NCBI GenBank assembly: GCA_025499705.1
Contig: JAFMVE010000052.1
Coordinates: forward strand, 1 to 39,800
Origin: Carboxylicivirga caseinilyticus
GTDB lineage: Bacteria > Bacteroidota > Bacteroidia > Bacteroidales > Marinilabiliaceae
DNA: 39,800 bases
Direction: 5' to 3'
Part shown: positions 26,622 to 34,393 of the stretch, one piece after another
Position numbering within the stretch: position 1 is the stretch's first letter
How the letters are laid out: each line of letters starts with the position of its first letter
Made by a program: the position numbers and the translations under genes
The notes under the pieces: model-generated
Databases searched by the model: none
The model's input: only the letters and a program-made list of their open reading frames with translations
Told to the model about the DNA's origin: nothing

Positions 26622-28337
26622 TTATTTTACCACTTTTATCTCATTAGCCGGACTAATTATCTTTTTTCGAATGACAAAATCTCCGAAGCGTTCTCCGCTT
26701 AATCTTTCCTCAGAATATTGTTTGAACAATGGTTCCAACAAGCTTAAGATTTCATCTTCATCAACCATCTCTTTGTAAAGAGTATTCAATCGATTTCCTG
26801 AGAAACCAGCTCCCAGATACAAGTTATACCTTCCAGGTGCTCGTCCTACCAATCCAATCTCACCTAAAAACGGACGGCCACATCCATTTGGACAACCAGT
26901 CATTCGAATAAGAATATCATCATTCGTTAGCCCGGTTTTCGCAAGAAGCAAATCCAGTTTATCAATGAGCTTTGGCAAGTAACGCTCTGCCTCAGCAAAA
27001 GCCATGGTACAGGTATTTAGTGCTACACAAGCAATGGCATTCTTTCGTAAACCACTCAATTTTTCTCCTTCTCCAATCCCGTATTCCACTAAAATGGTTT
27101 GAATCTTTTCTTTCTTACTTTCTGCTATATTGCCCAAAACCAACCCCTGGTTTCCAGTTAAACGAAAATCACAGGCATGTAATTCAGCCACTTTTCGTAA
27201 TCCTTCCTTTAATTTTAAGGTTTCGGTATCTTTTATTCTGCCATGCTCAATAAACAAACCTGTAAACCACTTACCATCGGCAGCTTTTTTCCATCCAAAA
27301 ACATCACCATTACTCTCAAAATGATACGGTTTTGATGCTTCCAGCTCAAACCCCAATCGTGTTTCTAAAACATTTACAAAAGCATCAATACCAATTCGAT
27401 CAATTGTATACTTCAAACGGGCCAGTTTACGATTTTCACGATTGCCAAAATCACGTTGCACCTTAACGATTTCCTCAACCACATCCAGAGCTTTATCCTT
27501 CGTTACAAAACCAATAACATCAGCCAAACGAGGATAGGTTTCGGCAAGACCGTATGTTTTACCCATTCCACCGCCAACTGCTACATTATATCCAATTAAC
27601 TGATCCTTTTCAACAATGGCTATTAATCCTATATCATTGGCAAAAACATCGGTATCGTTATAGGGCGGAACAGCTATGGCAATTTTAAATTTACGCGGCA
27701 AATAAGTTTTTCCATAAATTGGCTCCTCATCCTGCTCACCTCCGGCTATTAATTTCTGATTCAACCATATCTCGTGATATGCAGTTGTTTTGGGCAACAA
27801 ATGGTCACTGATAGTATTGGCAAATGCTGCCAGTTCAACAACAACAGGAGATAAGCCTTCATTAGAAGTACTCATCACATTTCGGTTCACATCGCCACAG
27901 GCAGCAATACTGTCGAGCAAAGCATCATTGATACCTTTCATTGTCTGACGAAGATTTCGTTTAATGATACCATGTAATTGAAAAGCCTGGCGTGTTGTTA
28001 ACTTCAATGTACCATTACCATATTGATCTGATAATTTATCAAAGGCAATCCATTGCTGTGATGATGAAACGCCAGCCGGCATACGTGCCCTGATCATAAA
28101 ACTGTATAATGGCTCAAGCTTTTGACGCTTTCGTTCATCATCCAGATCTCTATCTGTTTGCTGATAACTACCATGAAACTTGATCAGTTGGGTATCATCC
28201 GGAGCAATGGCTCCTGTTATAGAATCATCAAGGCTTTCAACTAATGTTCCTCTCAGATAATTACTTTTAATTTTAATATGCTCAACCTCCGATGGTTTCC
28301 ATTGCTGCGGTTGGGGTATATTTTTAATTTTGGTCAT
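26622..28337 (-). CDS. cysI: Assimilatory sulfite reductase hemoprotein subunit
   Basis: A 571-residue siroheme and 4Fe-4S enzyme that reduces sulfite to sulfide with six electrons from CysJ. The cluster ligands are visible near the C-terminus as Cx5C (CVALNTC) and Cx3C (TGCPNGCGRP). Siroheme-contacting segments such as GNGTLKLTTRQAFQLHG and GDVNRNVMST lie in the N-terminal half, and GLVGRAPGRYNLYLG follows the second Cys pair as in E. coli CysI. The length matches the family. The start lies 28 bases after the stop codon of cysJ. Confidence 0.96.
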   Translation of the reverse strand: MTKIKNIPQPQQWKPSEVEHIKIKSNYLRGTLVESLDDSITGAIAPDDTQLIKFHGSYQQTDRDLDDERKRQKLEPLYSFMIRARMPAGVSSSQQWIAFDKLSDQYGNGTLKLTTRQAFQLHGIIKRNLRQTMKGINDALLDSIAACGDVNRNVMSTSNEGLSPVVVELAAFANTISDHLLPKTTAYHEIWLNQKLIAGGEQDEEPIYGKTYLPRKFKIAIAVPPYNDTDVFANDIGLIAIVEKDQLIGYNVAVGGGMGKTYGLAETYPRLADVIGFVTKDKALDVVEEIVKVQRDFGNRENRKLARLKYTIDRIGIDAFVNVLETRLGFELEASKPYHFESNGDVFGWKKAADGKWFTGLFIEHGRIKDTETLKLKEGLRKVAELHACDFRLTGNQGLVLGNIAESKKEKIQTILVEYGIGEGEKLSGLRKNAIACVALNTCTMAFAEAERYLPKLIDKLDLLLAKTGLTNDDILIRMTGCPNGCGRPFLGEIGLVGRAPGRYNLYLGAGFSGNRLNTLYKEMVDEDEILSLLEPLFKQYSEERLSGERFGDFVIRKKIISPANEIKVVK

Positions 28338-28365
28338 GATTTATATTTAAGTGTGGTAAATGAGG

Positions 28366-30129
28366 TTAGTAAACATCCTCCTGATAACGATTCAACTTTC
28401 GTAATTCAAATAGTTTCTCTTCTGCCTGCTCTTTATTCAATCCACCTTCATTTTGAAGAATCTCGAGGAAAGCATTTCTAACGTCTTTTGCCATATTGTT
28501 TTTATCACCACACACATAAATGTAGGCTCCATCCTCTAACCACTTATATACTTCTTTGCTTTTCTGAAGTAATCGATGCTGAACATATACTTTCTCTTCC
28601 TGATCGCGTGAGAATGCCACATCAATTTTATTAATCACACCGTTTGACCGATGTTTTAACCATTCTGCCTGATACAGAAAATCAGTTTCAAAATGTTGAT
28701 CTCCATAAATCAACCAGTTTTTACCCTCAGCACTTTGCTCAGCCCGTTCCTGAATAAATGATCTGAATGGAGCAATGCCTGTTCCGGGGCCAATCATTAT
28801 TATTGATTTATCCTGTTCAGGTAACTTAAAACCTTCATTTCTTTTTACCCTTACTCCCACTTTCTCTTCCACTTCGATACGATCGGCCAAAAACACAGAA
28901 CAAGCTCCTTCATGCAACCTGTCATTTTTTTCATAACGAACAGCTCCCACAGTTATATGCACTTCATCACCAACCTCCGATTGAGCTGAAGAAATAGAAT
29001 AAGCCCGTGGCATAAAAGATCGAAGAGAGTCGACCAAATGCTGAGCATTCAGTTTGAAATCATAATCAGTTATCACATCAAACAAATCGCGACCTTCGAG
29101 ATAAACATCCAATTCATCAATGTTATCAAGTAAAGTATCAAGGTCTGATTCATTCACATAAGCCGATAACTTTTTAATAACGGGCAATGTCACAACTGTT
29201 ATTTCTCGATGGTATTTTAATGCATCAGCCAATGATACCGTTTCATCCTTTATTTGAACTTGCTGCTTTTTATCAAGGCTAAGCTTGGTAATAATCTGAT
29301 TAACCAGCTCTTCATTATTAATGGCAAAAACTTCCAAAGCATCACCTGGTTCATATTCCAATCCCGAATCTTCCAATGAAAGCTCTATGTGATAGGTTTC
29401 TTTCTTTGATCCTCGGCCATTTAGATTCACCTTGTCAAGCACTTCAGCCTGATGAATTTTATTAGCTGTAGATACAATTGTACTTTTTGAAGAAATCTGA
29501 GGTTTAGAAACGGTATTTATTGACCCAAACAAATCCAAAGTACCGGCAACAACAGTCTCAAGCTGATCCAAAAAATCAACATCAAGTAAAACTGCTTCGG
29601 CCAATGCTTTAGCTCCTCTTGAAATGAGTCGGTCATGAAAATCGAGACCCGTCTGACAGAACTTTTTATAACTACTGTCTCCAAGAGCAATCACTGCAAA
29701 ATTAACACCTGATAAATCGCCAGCTCTTTTTGTATCCAGAACCTTGTATAATTCTTCAGCTGCTGCAGGAGGTTCTCCTTCACCGTGTGTAGAAACAACA
29801 ATTATTACATTTGATTCATCTTTCAGTTTCTTCACTTTGTAATCAAGCATATTACTCACCTCGACTTTCACCCCAATTAAACTTGCTTGATTTTGTATTG
29901 CATTTGCAACAATATTTGAATTTCCCGAGTGTGATCCCACAAGGATAGTTAAGGTAGATTCAGCAATTGATTGTGTTACATCAACAATGGTTCCTTCATT
30001 TTGAAGTCCAATACCAGATAAGTATCCTCCTAACCAAATCAACTGATCTTTTGATAACTCTTTAACCAGTTCATCTGCCTTCCCCAATAATTCGACTGGC
30101 AAAACATTGCTACCTGCTATATTTGACAT
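28366..30129 (-). CDS. cysJ: Assimilatory sulfite reductase flavoprotein subunit
   Basis: A 587-residue diflavin reductase that passes electrons from NADPH through FAD and FMN to CysI. Flavodoxin domain: LTILVGSHSGNS, VVSTHGEGEPP and ALGDSSYKKFC. FAD domain: PRAYSISSAQ. NADPH domain: IMIGPGTGIAPFRSFIQER and YVCGDKNNMAKDV. The C-terminus YQEDVY matches the end of E. coli CysJ. It is the first gene of the block. Its roughly 235-base leader holds several hairpins (30160-30244) and no exact TAnnTTTG box, so the regulation deserves attention. Confidence 0.95.
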   Translation of the reverse strand: MSNIAGSNVLPVELLGKADELVKELSKDQLIWLGGYLSGIGLQNEGTIVDVTQSIAESTLTILVGSHSGNSNIVANAIQNQASLIGVKVEVSNMLDYKVKKLKDESNVIIVVSTHGEGEPPAAAEELYKVLDTKRAGDLSGVNFAVIALGDSSYKKFCQTGLDFHDRLISRGAKALAEAVLLDVDFLDQLETVVAGTLDLFGSINTVSKPQISSKSTIVSTANKIHQAEVLDKVNLNGRGSKKETYHIELSLEDSGLEYEPGDALEVFAINNEELVNQIITKLSLDKKQQVQIKDETVSLADALKYHREITVVTLPVIKKLSAYVNESDLDTLLDNIDELDVYLEGRDLFDVITDYDFKLNAQHLVDSLRSFMPRAYSISSAQSEVGDEVHITVGAVRYEKNDRLHEGACSVFLADRIEVEEKVGVRVKRNEGFKLPEQDKSIIMIGPGTGIAPFRSFIQERAEQSAEGKNWLIYGDQHFETDFLYQAEWLKHRSNGVINKIDVAFSRDQEEKVYVQHRLLQKSKEVYKWLEDGAYIYVCGDKNNMAKDVRNAFLEILQNEGGLNKEQAEEKLFELRKLNRYQEDVY

Positions 30130-30159
30130 TTACTTATAATTTAGATAATACAATCCCAT

Positions 30160-30244
30160 GACGATAACTCGTCGACAAAAAAATTTTAGAAGTAAAGAGC
30201 AAACCGACTTGTTTGCAAATGGATTATGAAGCCCCTCAGGGCAT
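30160..30244 (-). promoter_or_regulatory. Hairpin-rich leader of cysJ
   Basis: Three short stems lie in the leader read on the minus strand. GCCC-4-GGGC is near 30231-30242, GCAAAC-6-GTTTGC at 30199-30216, and GACGA-4-TCGTC at 30160-30173. A run of seven T (30175-30181) precedes the last stem. The fold is only a paper prediction, and no known riboswitch class was recognised. Confidence 0.3.
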
Positions 30245-30314
30245 TCGTTTGGAGAGAGCAGAAATGGATATAATCGAACTATTCATAACGGTGTATTTAT
30301 GGTTAATGAATGCT

Positions 30315-30358
30315 ATTCAAAGGACATTTGTAATGTGGTTAAAAAATGCCCTTTGAAT
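30315..30358 (-). terminator. Long inverted repeat just after cysK
   Basis: ATTCAAAGGACAT (30315-30327) faces ATGCCCTTTGAAT (30346-30358) with one mismatch in 13 and an 18-base loop. It starts 10 bases past the cysK stop codon. There is no T-run after it, so it is an unusual terminator if it is one. A 3'-stabilising hairpin or a protein site would also fit. Confidence 0.4.
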
Positions 30359-30367
30359 CTGATATCC

Positions 30368-31291
30368 TTAATCGATATTAAATGTGCTCAAATAGCGTTC
30401 GCCTGTATCCGGTAGTACAACTACAACTCTTTTACCAGCATTCTCAGGACGTTTTGCAACCTCTAATGCAGCCCAAAGAGCAGCACCTGAAGAATATCCA
30501 CAAAGAATACCTTCGCATACCGCAGCATGATGTGCTGTTTCAATGGCATCCTCATTTGATACACGAATCACTTCGTCATAAACTTCGGTATTTAAAACAC
30601 CCGGAACAAAACCCGCTCCAATACCCTGAATTTTATGCGGTCCAGGATTTCCACCCGATAAAACAGGTGAAGATTCTGGCTCAACAGCCACCACTTTTAC
30701 GTTCGGATTCTTCTGTTTTAAAACTTCGCCAACACCGGTAATCGTACCTCCTGTTCCGATACCTGCAACAAAAATATCAACTTTACCATCCGTATCATTC
30801 CAAATTTCCAAGGCAGTTGTATTTCTGTGAACCTCAGGATTGGCAGCATTATTAAACTGCTGAGGAATAAATGCTTTAGGCAACTCTTCAGATAATTCAT
30901 TTGCCTTTTCAATGGCTCCCTTCATGCCTTTTTCAGCTGGTGTAAGAACCAGCTCAGCACCAAATTTTTTCAGCAACTTTCTACGTTCGATACTCATGCT
31001 TTCGGGCATTGTAAGAATCAGGCGGTAACCCTTCACAGCTGCTACAAAAGCCAAACCTACTCCAGTATTTCCACTGGTTGGTTCAACCAATACTGTGTCT
31101 TTATCTATCTTTCCGTTTTTCTCGGCATCAGTTATCATTGCAAATGCAATACGATCTTTTACCGAACTTGCCGGATTAAAAAATTCCAACTTGGCAACTA
31201 CCTCTGCTGAAGCTCCTTCAGCTAACTTATTTACTTTTACCAACGGTGTGTTACCTATCAAGGCGGTAACGTTTTCAGCTATTTTGCTCAT
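30368..31291 (-). CDS. cysK: Cysteine synthase (O-acetylserine sulfhydrylase)
   Basis: A 307-residue PLP enzyme that joins sulfide to O-acetylserine to give cysteine. Lys45 in [11 protein letters not shown] is the Schiff-base lysine. PTSGNTG (71-77) binds the substrate carboxylate. [14 protein letters not shown] holds the PLP phosphate, and CGYSSGAAL and [13 protein letters not shown] close the fold. The length and motifs are those of CysK rather than cystathionine beta-synthase. It starts 31 bases after the Rrf2 regulator gene and is probably co-transcribed with it. It is the acceptor step for the sulfide made by cysJI, transcribed just downstream. Confidence 0.96.
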   Translation of the reverse strand: MSKIAENVTALIGNTPLVKVNKLAEGASAEVVAKLEFFNPASSVKDRIAFAMITDAEKNGKIDKDTVLVEPTSGNTGVGLAFVAAVKGYRLILTMPESMSIERRKLLKKFGAELVLTPAEKGMKGAIEKANELSEELPKAFIPQQFNNAANPEVHRNTTALEIWNDTDGKVDIFVAGIGTGGTITGVGEVLKQKNPNVKVVAVEPESSPVLSGGNPGPHKIQGIGAGFVPGVLNTEVYDEVIRVSNEDAIETAHHAAVCEGILCGYSSGAALWAALEVAKRPENAGKRVVVVLPDTGERYLSTFNID

Positions 31292-31322
31292 GGTTTTAAT
31301 ATTTTATGGTTATCACTTTTTT

Positions 31323-31742
31323 TTAGATATAATACATGATGTGATCATTTTCTTCTTTATAGTGCGCCTTTAGCTTATCAAGCGTAAAAGTTTTCAAAAC
31401 CTCATCATATTCGTCCTTGACTTCCTGGAGAAATATAGCCGAAGCTATATTGGCATTATTTCCTTCTTTTTCTATAGGCTTTTCCATTTTCTCATCCAAA
31501 ACACTCATTAAATCATACAGTGTAATATCCTTTAATGGCCTCGCCAAAAAATAACCTCCTCCGGCTCCTCTTTTAACATCAACAACTCCTTTCTTGCGAA
31601 GGATAACTGCAATAGCCTCAAGGAATTTCAACGGCAGATCTTCATTCTCAGCTATCTCCGCCACTCCTCTCAGTCTACCTTCAGGCAGAATTGCTAGAGC
31701 CAGAACAAATCTTAATCCATAATATACCTTCTTTGGAAACAT
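31323..31742 (-). CDS. Rrf2-family regulator, CymR-like
   Basis: A 139-residue winged helix-turn-helix regulator of the Rrf2 family: YGLRFVLALAILPEG, IAENEDLPLKFLEAIAVILRKKGVVDVKRGAGGGYFLARP. It has no cysteine at all, so it cannot carry the iron-sulfur cluster of IscR, RsrR or NsrR. The best functional comparison is Bacillus CymR, a cluster-free Rrf2 repressor of sulfur genes that senses O-acetylserine through a complex with CysK. Here cysK is the next gene, 31 bases downstream. That role is an inference. Two related palindromes lie upstream of its promoter and are candidate operators. Confidence 0.88.
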   Translation of the reverse strand: MFPKKVYYGLRFVLALAILPEGRLRGVAEIAENEDLPLKFLEAIAVILRKKGVVDVKRGAGGGYFLARPLKDITLYDLMSVLDEKMEKPIEKEGNNANIASAIFLQEVKDEYDEVLKTFTLDKLKAHYKEENDHIMYYI

Positions 31743-31769
31743 ATCCTACTTATTTACTATTTACATAGG

Positions 31770-31801
31770 CAAATATCAATCAAAGTCTTATAAAAAACAA
31801 A
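31770..31801 (-). promoter_or_regulatory. Promoter of rrf2-cysK
   Basis: On the minus strand a TTTG -33 box (31798-31801) and GATATTTG (31770-31777, one base off TAnnTTTG) are separated by exactly 20 bases. The ATG lies 28 bases beyond the -7 box. Confidence 0.65.
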
Positions 31802-31803
31802 TG

Positions 31804-31822
31804 ATTAATCCGGTATTAATCC
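31804..31822. repeat. Tandem ATTAATCC direct repeat
   Basis: ATTAATCC occurs at 31804-31811 and again at 31815-31822, an 11-base period or about one DNA turn, immediately upstream of the rrf2 -33 box. The second copy runs into the 21-bp palindrome at 31819. Confidence 0.6.
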
Positions 31823-31839
31823 TATTTTTACAATAGGAT
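31819..31839. promoter_or_regulatory. Candidate operator palindrome 1
   Basis: ATCCTAT and ATAGGAT form a perfect inverted repeat with a 7-base spacer, 17 bases upstream of the rrf2 -33 box. The geometry fits a dimeric winged-helix regulator. It shares the form ATCmTAT-N7-ATAkGAT with the palindrome at 31892-31918. Confidence 0.5.
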
Positions 31840-31891
31840 ATAACACAAGACTTTAATTTTCAAATAAATAAATATTTTTCATCAATGAATT

Positions 31892-31918
31892 TTAATCATA
31901 TGCTATTGATATGATTAA
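31892..31918. promoter_or_regulatory. Candidate operator palindrome 2
   Basis: TTAATCATAT and ATATGATTAA are perfect 10-base arms with a 7-base spacer. The central 21 bases (31895-31915) match palindrome 1 except for one symmetric change. It lies 20 bases past the end of the Omp85 gene but has no T-run on either side, so a terminator is less likely. Confidence 0.5.
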
Positions 31919-31938
31919 GTAAATTAAGATCAAAGAAA

Positions 31939-33147
31939 TTAAAAAGCTTCCCGAATCGTAAAGAATACCCCACTCTCATTATGGTTTGAGAAACCATAAT
32001 CCATTCTAAAATTCAAACCATCCTTTGGTAAAGCCTGAAAACGCAACCCAAAACCCGCAACAGCATGAAGATCGGAAAACCAGGAGGAACTAAAATCAGG
32101 CATCACCTTACCTAAACCACCAAAACCTACAGCACCAATACGCCACCAAACTTTCTGACGCCATTCAAACTGAGTAAACCAGCTTGCTTTATCAATATAT
32201 TTATAGGGATGAGGAATTCCGCGGAGATTATACTTACCTCCAACAGATGGCAATTTGTAAAAAGGTACATTTCCTGAAGAAGAATTCAAGACCAGCTGAG
32301 CTGCCAGAATATTATTCTCTTTTAGAATAGGAAAATAACGTCGAATATCAATTAAACTCAAATTAAAATCAAAGTCACTTCCCAAATAATTATTATAAAA
32401 AAGAGTCGATCCTGTAATTAACCATCCTTTTTCAGGATACAATACATCATTTCGATTATCGAATATAAACACAGGTCCAATTCCATTAGCCCAACCGCCC
32501 TTATATCCTGATATAAGCTCATTCAACAAACCACCTTCAATATTATCATGCCTATTACTGTTAAAATCGAGCCTTAATCCAATAAAAAACTGATCATTTA
32601 ATCCTTTGGCAATATCTGAAGTAAATACAAATGAATTTAAATCGTATTGAGTAAAAGGTTCCGCTTTTATTCCATTGCCTATTCCAAAGAACTCATCATG
32701 CAGAAAAAGATATTGGAGTTTGGAGCTTAACGACCAATTGTTTCTCCAGTATGAAATCAAGTCGAGCTTAACTTCGTACATTCCTTTTGTTGATACCTGA
32801 AATGATGACGCCAGAGTAGTTGGGCGATTCATCTCCTTATTCAAAGATCCGATTCGCCAGACTGGCATAACCCCAATTTCAATTCCTGTGCGTGGAGAAT
32901 AACCTGCTGCTGGATAAACCGAAACCACATGCCTTCCCTTCTCCCATGTAACCGCATCCAACACTTCTTCTGCCAACCCAACGCCCCACTCCAACAGATT
33001 TGTCTTAACCGTATCATTCTGCGACCATACATTCTGAAACAGAAGCAATAAAACTGCCAGCCAAATAAATTTGCTTCGATATAATATATTAGAAGTCAAG
33101 AGCCTGATTAAAATCTGCAATAATATCTTCAGAATCCTCAATACCAA
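31939..33147 (-). CDS. Compact Omp85/BamA-type outer-membrane barrel protein
   Basis: About 400 residues that look like the 16-strand 'surface antigen' barrel of the Omp85 family without POTRA domains. Supporting segments are GPVFIFDNRNDVLYPEKGWL, LPSVGGKYNLRGIPHPYKYIDKASWFTQFEWR, and a C-terminal strand ending in Phe. A signal peptide (KFIWLAVLLLLFQNVWSQ) precedes it. The start is unsure. The ATG at 33147 gives 402 residues but overlaps the metY-like gene by 59 bases and puts 26 residues ahead of the signal; a TTG at 33099 would give a normal signal peptide and an 11-base overlap. The cargo or substrate is unknown. It is probably co-transcribed with the metY-like gene. Confidence 0.82.
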   Translation of the reverse strand: MVLRILKILLQILIRLLTSNILYRSKFIWLAVLLLLFQNVWSQNDTVKTNLLEWGVGLAEEVLDAVTWEKGRHVVSVYPAAGYSPRTGIEIGVMPVWRIGSLNKEMNRPTTLASSFQVSTKGMYEVKLDLISYWRNNWSLSSKLQYLFLHDEFFGIGNGIKAEPFTQYDLNSFVFTSDIAKGLNDQFFIGLRLDFNSNRHDNIEGGLLNELISGYKGGWANGIGPVFIFDNRNDVLYPEKGWLITGSTLFYNNYLGSDFDFNLSLIDIRRYFPILKENNILAAQLVLNSSSGNVPFYKLPSVGGKYNLRGIPHPYKYIDKASWFTQFEWRQKVWWRIGAVGFGGLGKVMPDFSSSWFSDLHAVAGFGLRFQALPKDGLNFRMDYGFSNHNESGVFFTIREAF

Positions 33148-34330
33148 CTGATAAACGAATCATCGTTGATCGGATTCCCATTTCTCTCTTCTCTTCATCG
33201 GTAAACTCAGCATATATAGTAGATGCCGGATGAATGGCTAATGTTTTATTATCATTCAGATTGGTTGCTCTACGTATCAATTGCAATCGATTATAAAACT
33301 GAAAACACGCCTCCTGCGATTCCAAATCAAATGTCATCACAGCTCCAGGCTTACCCTCAAACTGCTTAACTGCCAAATCATAACCTTCATGGGTGTCTGA
33401 TCCGGGATATCGATATGATTTTATTTTGGAATGACTCTCAAAATACTCAGCCAGAGCCCTACAATTTTCAACACATTTATTTACCCTTAAAGCCATAATA
33501 TCGAGACCCATATTCATATAATGAGCCGTATGAGCAGTCATGGTACCTCCAAGGTGCCTGAAGATCTCCTTGCGTATCCGGGCAACAAGAGCATTCTGAC
33601 CAAATTTAGCTGACCACTCCTTCAAGGCAGGTAATTTACTCCAATCAAAAGTACCATTATCAATCACCACCCCTCCAAATGCAGCAGCACCTCCCGAAAT
33701 AAACTTAGTCGTTGACATAACCTCAATATCAACCCCAAATCTCTTAGATTCAAAAACATAGGGTGGTGTAATAGTACTATCTACCACAACAACAACATTG
33801 TTCTGAATAGCAAGCTGCGATATCTTCTCAATATCAACAATCTCAAGTTGAGGATTGGTTATCGTTTCGAAAAAGTAAACTCTGGTCTTCTCATCTGTAG
33901 CGTCAGCAACAACTTTTTCATCTGTCATATCTGCAAATCGCACCTCAATCCCTAACGAGGGCAATGTTTGTTTCAGTAAGGCATATGAATGACCAAAAAG
34001 ATGATTGGATGCAACAATATTACCACCATTCTCAACCAAACCGATAAGCACATTCGATATTGCAGCCATACCTGAAGACAAGGCAACAACAGCATGTGCT
34101 CCGGTCACCGATTTCATTTTATGCTCAAAGTATTCAACTGTTGGATTAGATGTTCTTGAGTATGCATGAGCCACCTGCTTTCCTGCAAAGACCTCTTCAA
34201 TTGTTTCTGCACTATCAAATTCATAAGCAACACCATCATAAACAGGCATATGAAGTGCATTATAAGCATCTTGCTTTGGATAAGGCGTATGTAGTGAACG
34301 GGTTACAAAACCCTTTTTATCATTTTTCAT
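33089..34330 (-). CDS. metY: Cys/Met-metabolism PLP enzyme, O-acetylhomoserine sulfhydrylase-like
   Basis: A 413-residue transsulfuration-fold PLP enzyme. Marks are AYSRTSNPTVEYFEHKM, VALSSGMAAIS, VDSTITPPYVFESKRFGVDIEVMSTTKFISGGAAAFGG (Lys of STTKF binds PLP) and LSVGIEDSEDIIADF at the end. The length and the SRTSNPT/FGG pattern favour O-acetylhomoserine sulfhydrylase, which makes homocysteine from sulfide, but methionine gamma-lyase and cystathionine gamma-synthase share these motifs. The location beside cysK and sulfite reductase favours an assimilatory role. A -7 box at 34364-34371 gives it its own promoter. Confidence 0.82.
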   Translation of the reverse strand: MKNDKKGFVTRSLHTPYPKQDAYNALHMPVYDGVAYEFDSAETIEEVFAGKQVAHAYSRTSNPTVEYFEHKMKSVTGAHAVVALSSGMAAISNVLIGLVENGGNIVASNHLFGHSYALLKQTLPSLGIEVRFADMTDEKVVADATDEKTRVYFFETITNPQLEIVDIEKISQLAIQNNVVVVVDSTITPPYVFESKRFGVDIEVMSTTKFISGGAAAFGGVVIDNGTFDWSKLPALKEWSAKFGQNALVARIRKEIFRHLGGTMTAHTAHYMNMGLDIMALRVNKCVENCRALAEYFESHSKIKSYRYPGSDTHEGYDLAVKQFEGKPGAVMTFDLESQEACFQFYNRLQLIRRATNLNDNKTLAIHPASTIYAEFTDEEKREMGIRSTMIRLSVGIEDSEDIIADFNQALDF

Positions 34331-34363
34331 TTGAGAAACCTAAGTAATTTGTTTTGTCAGTAA

Positions 34364-34371
34364 CAAAAGTA
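34364..34371 (-). promoter_or_regulatory. -7 box of the metY-like gene
   Basis: TACTTTTG on the minus strand is an exact TAnnTTTG match, 33 bases before the ATG. No TTTG is seen at -33. A hairpin-like palindrome (TGATTC-4-GAATCA, 34373-34388) abuts the upstream side. Confidence 0.55.
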
Positions 34372-34372
34372 G

Positions 34373-34388
34373 TGATTCTAAGGAATCA
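34373..34388. promoter_or_regulatory. Palindrome abutting the metY-like promoter
   Basis: TGATTC and GAATCA with a 4-base spacer lie 5 bases after the end of the cytochrome gene and directly upstream of the metY-like -7 box. It could be a small terminator stem for the cytochrome gene (the minus-strand sequence beyond it has TTTTG), an operator, or both. Confidence 0.4.
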
Positions 34389-34393
34389 TACTA

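Noticed and set aside
30382-30741. 119-codon + strand frame opposite cysK
   Set aside because: It is fully antisense to a strongly supported gene, and its odd composition (many Gln, His, Pro) is that of a shadow frame.
31892-31918. Terminator of the Omp85 gene
   Set aside because: The stem is perfect but AT-rich with no T-run on either side, and it resembles the nearby palindrome in form, so an operator is favoured.
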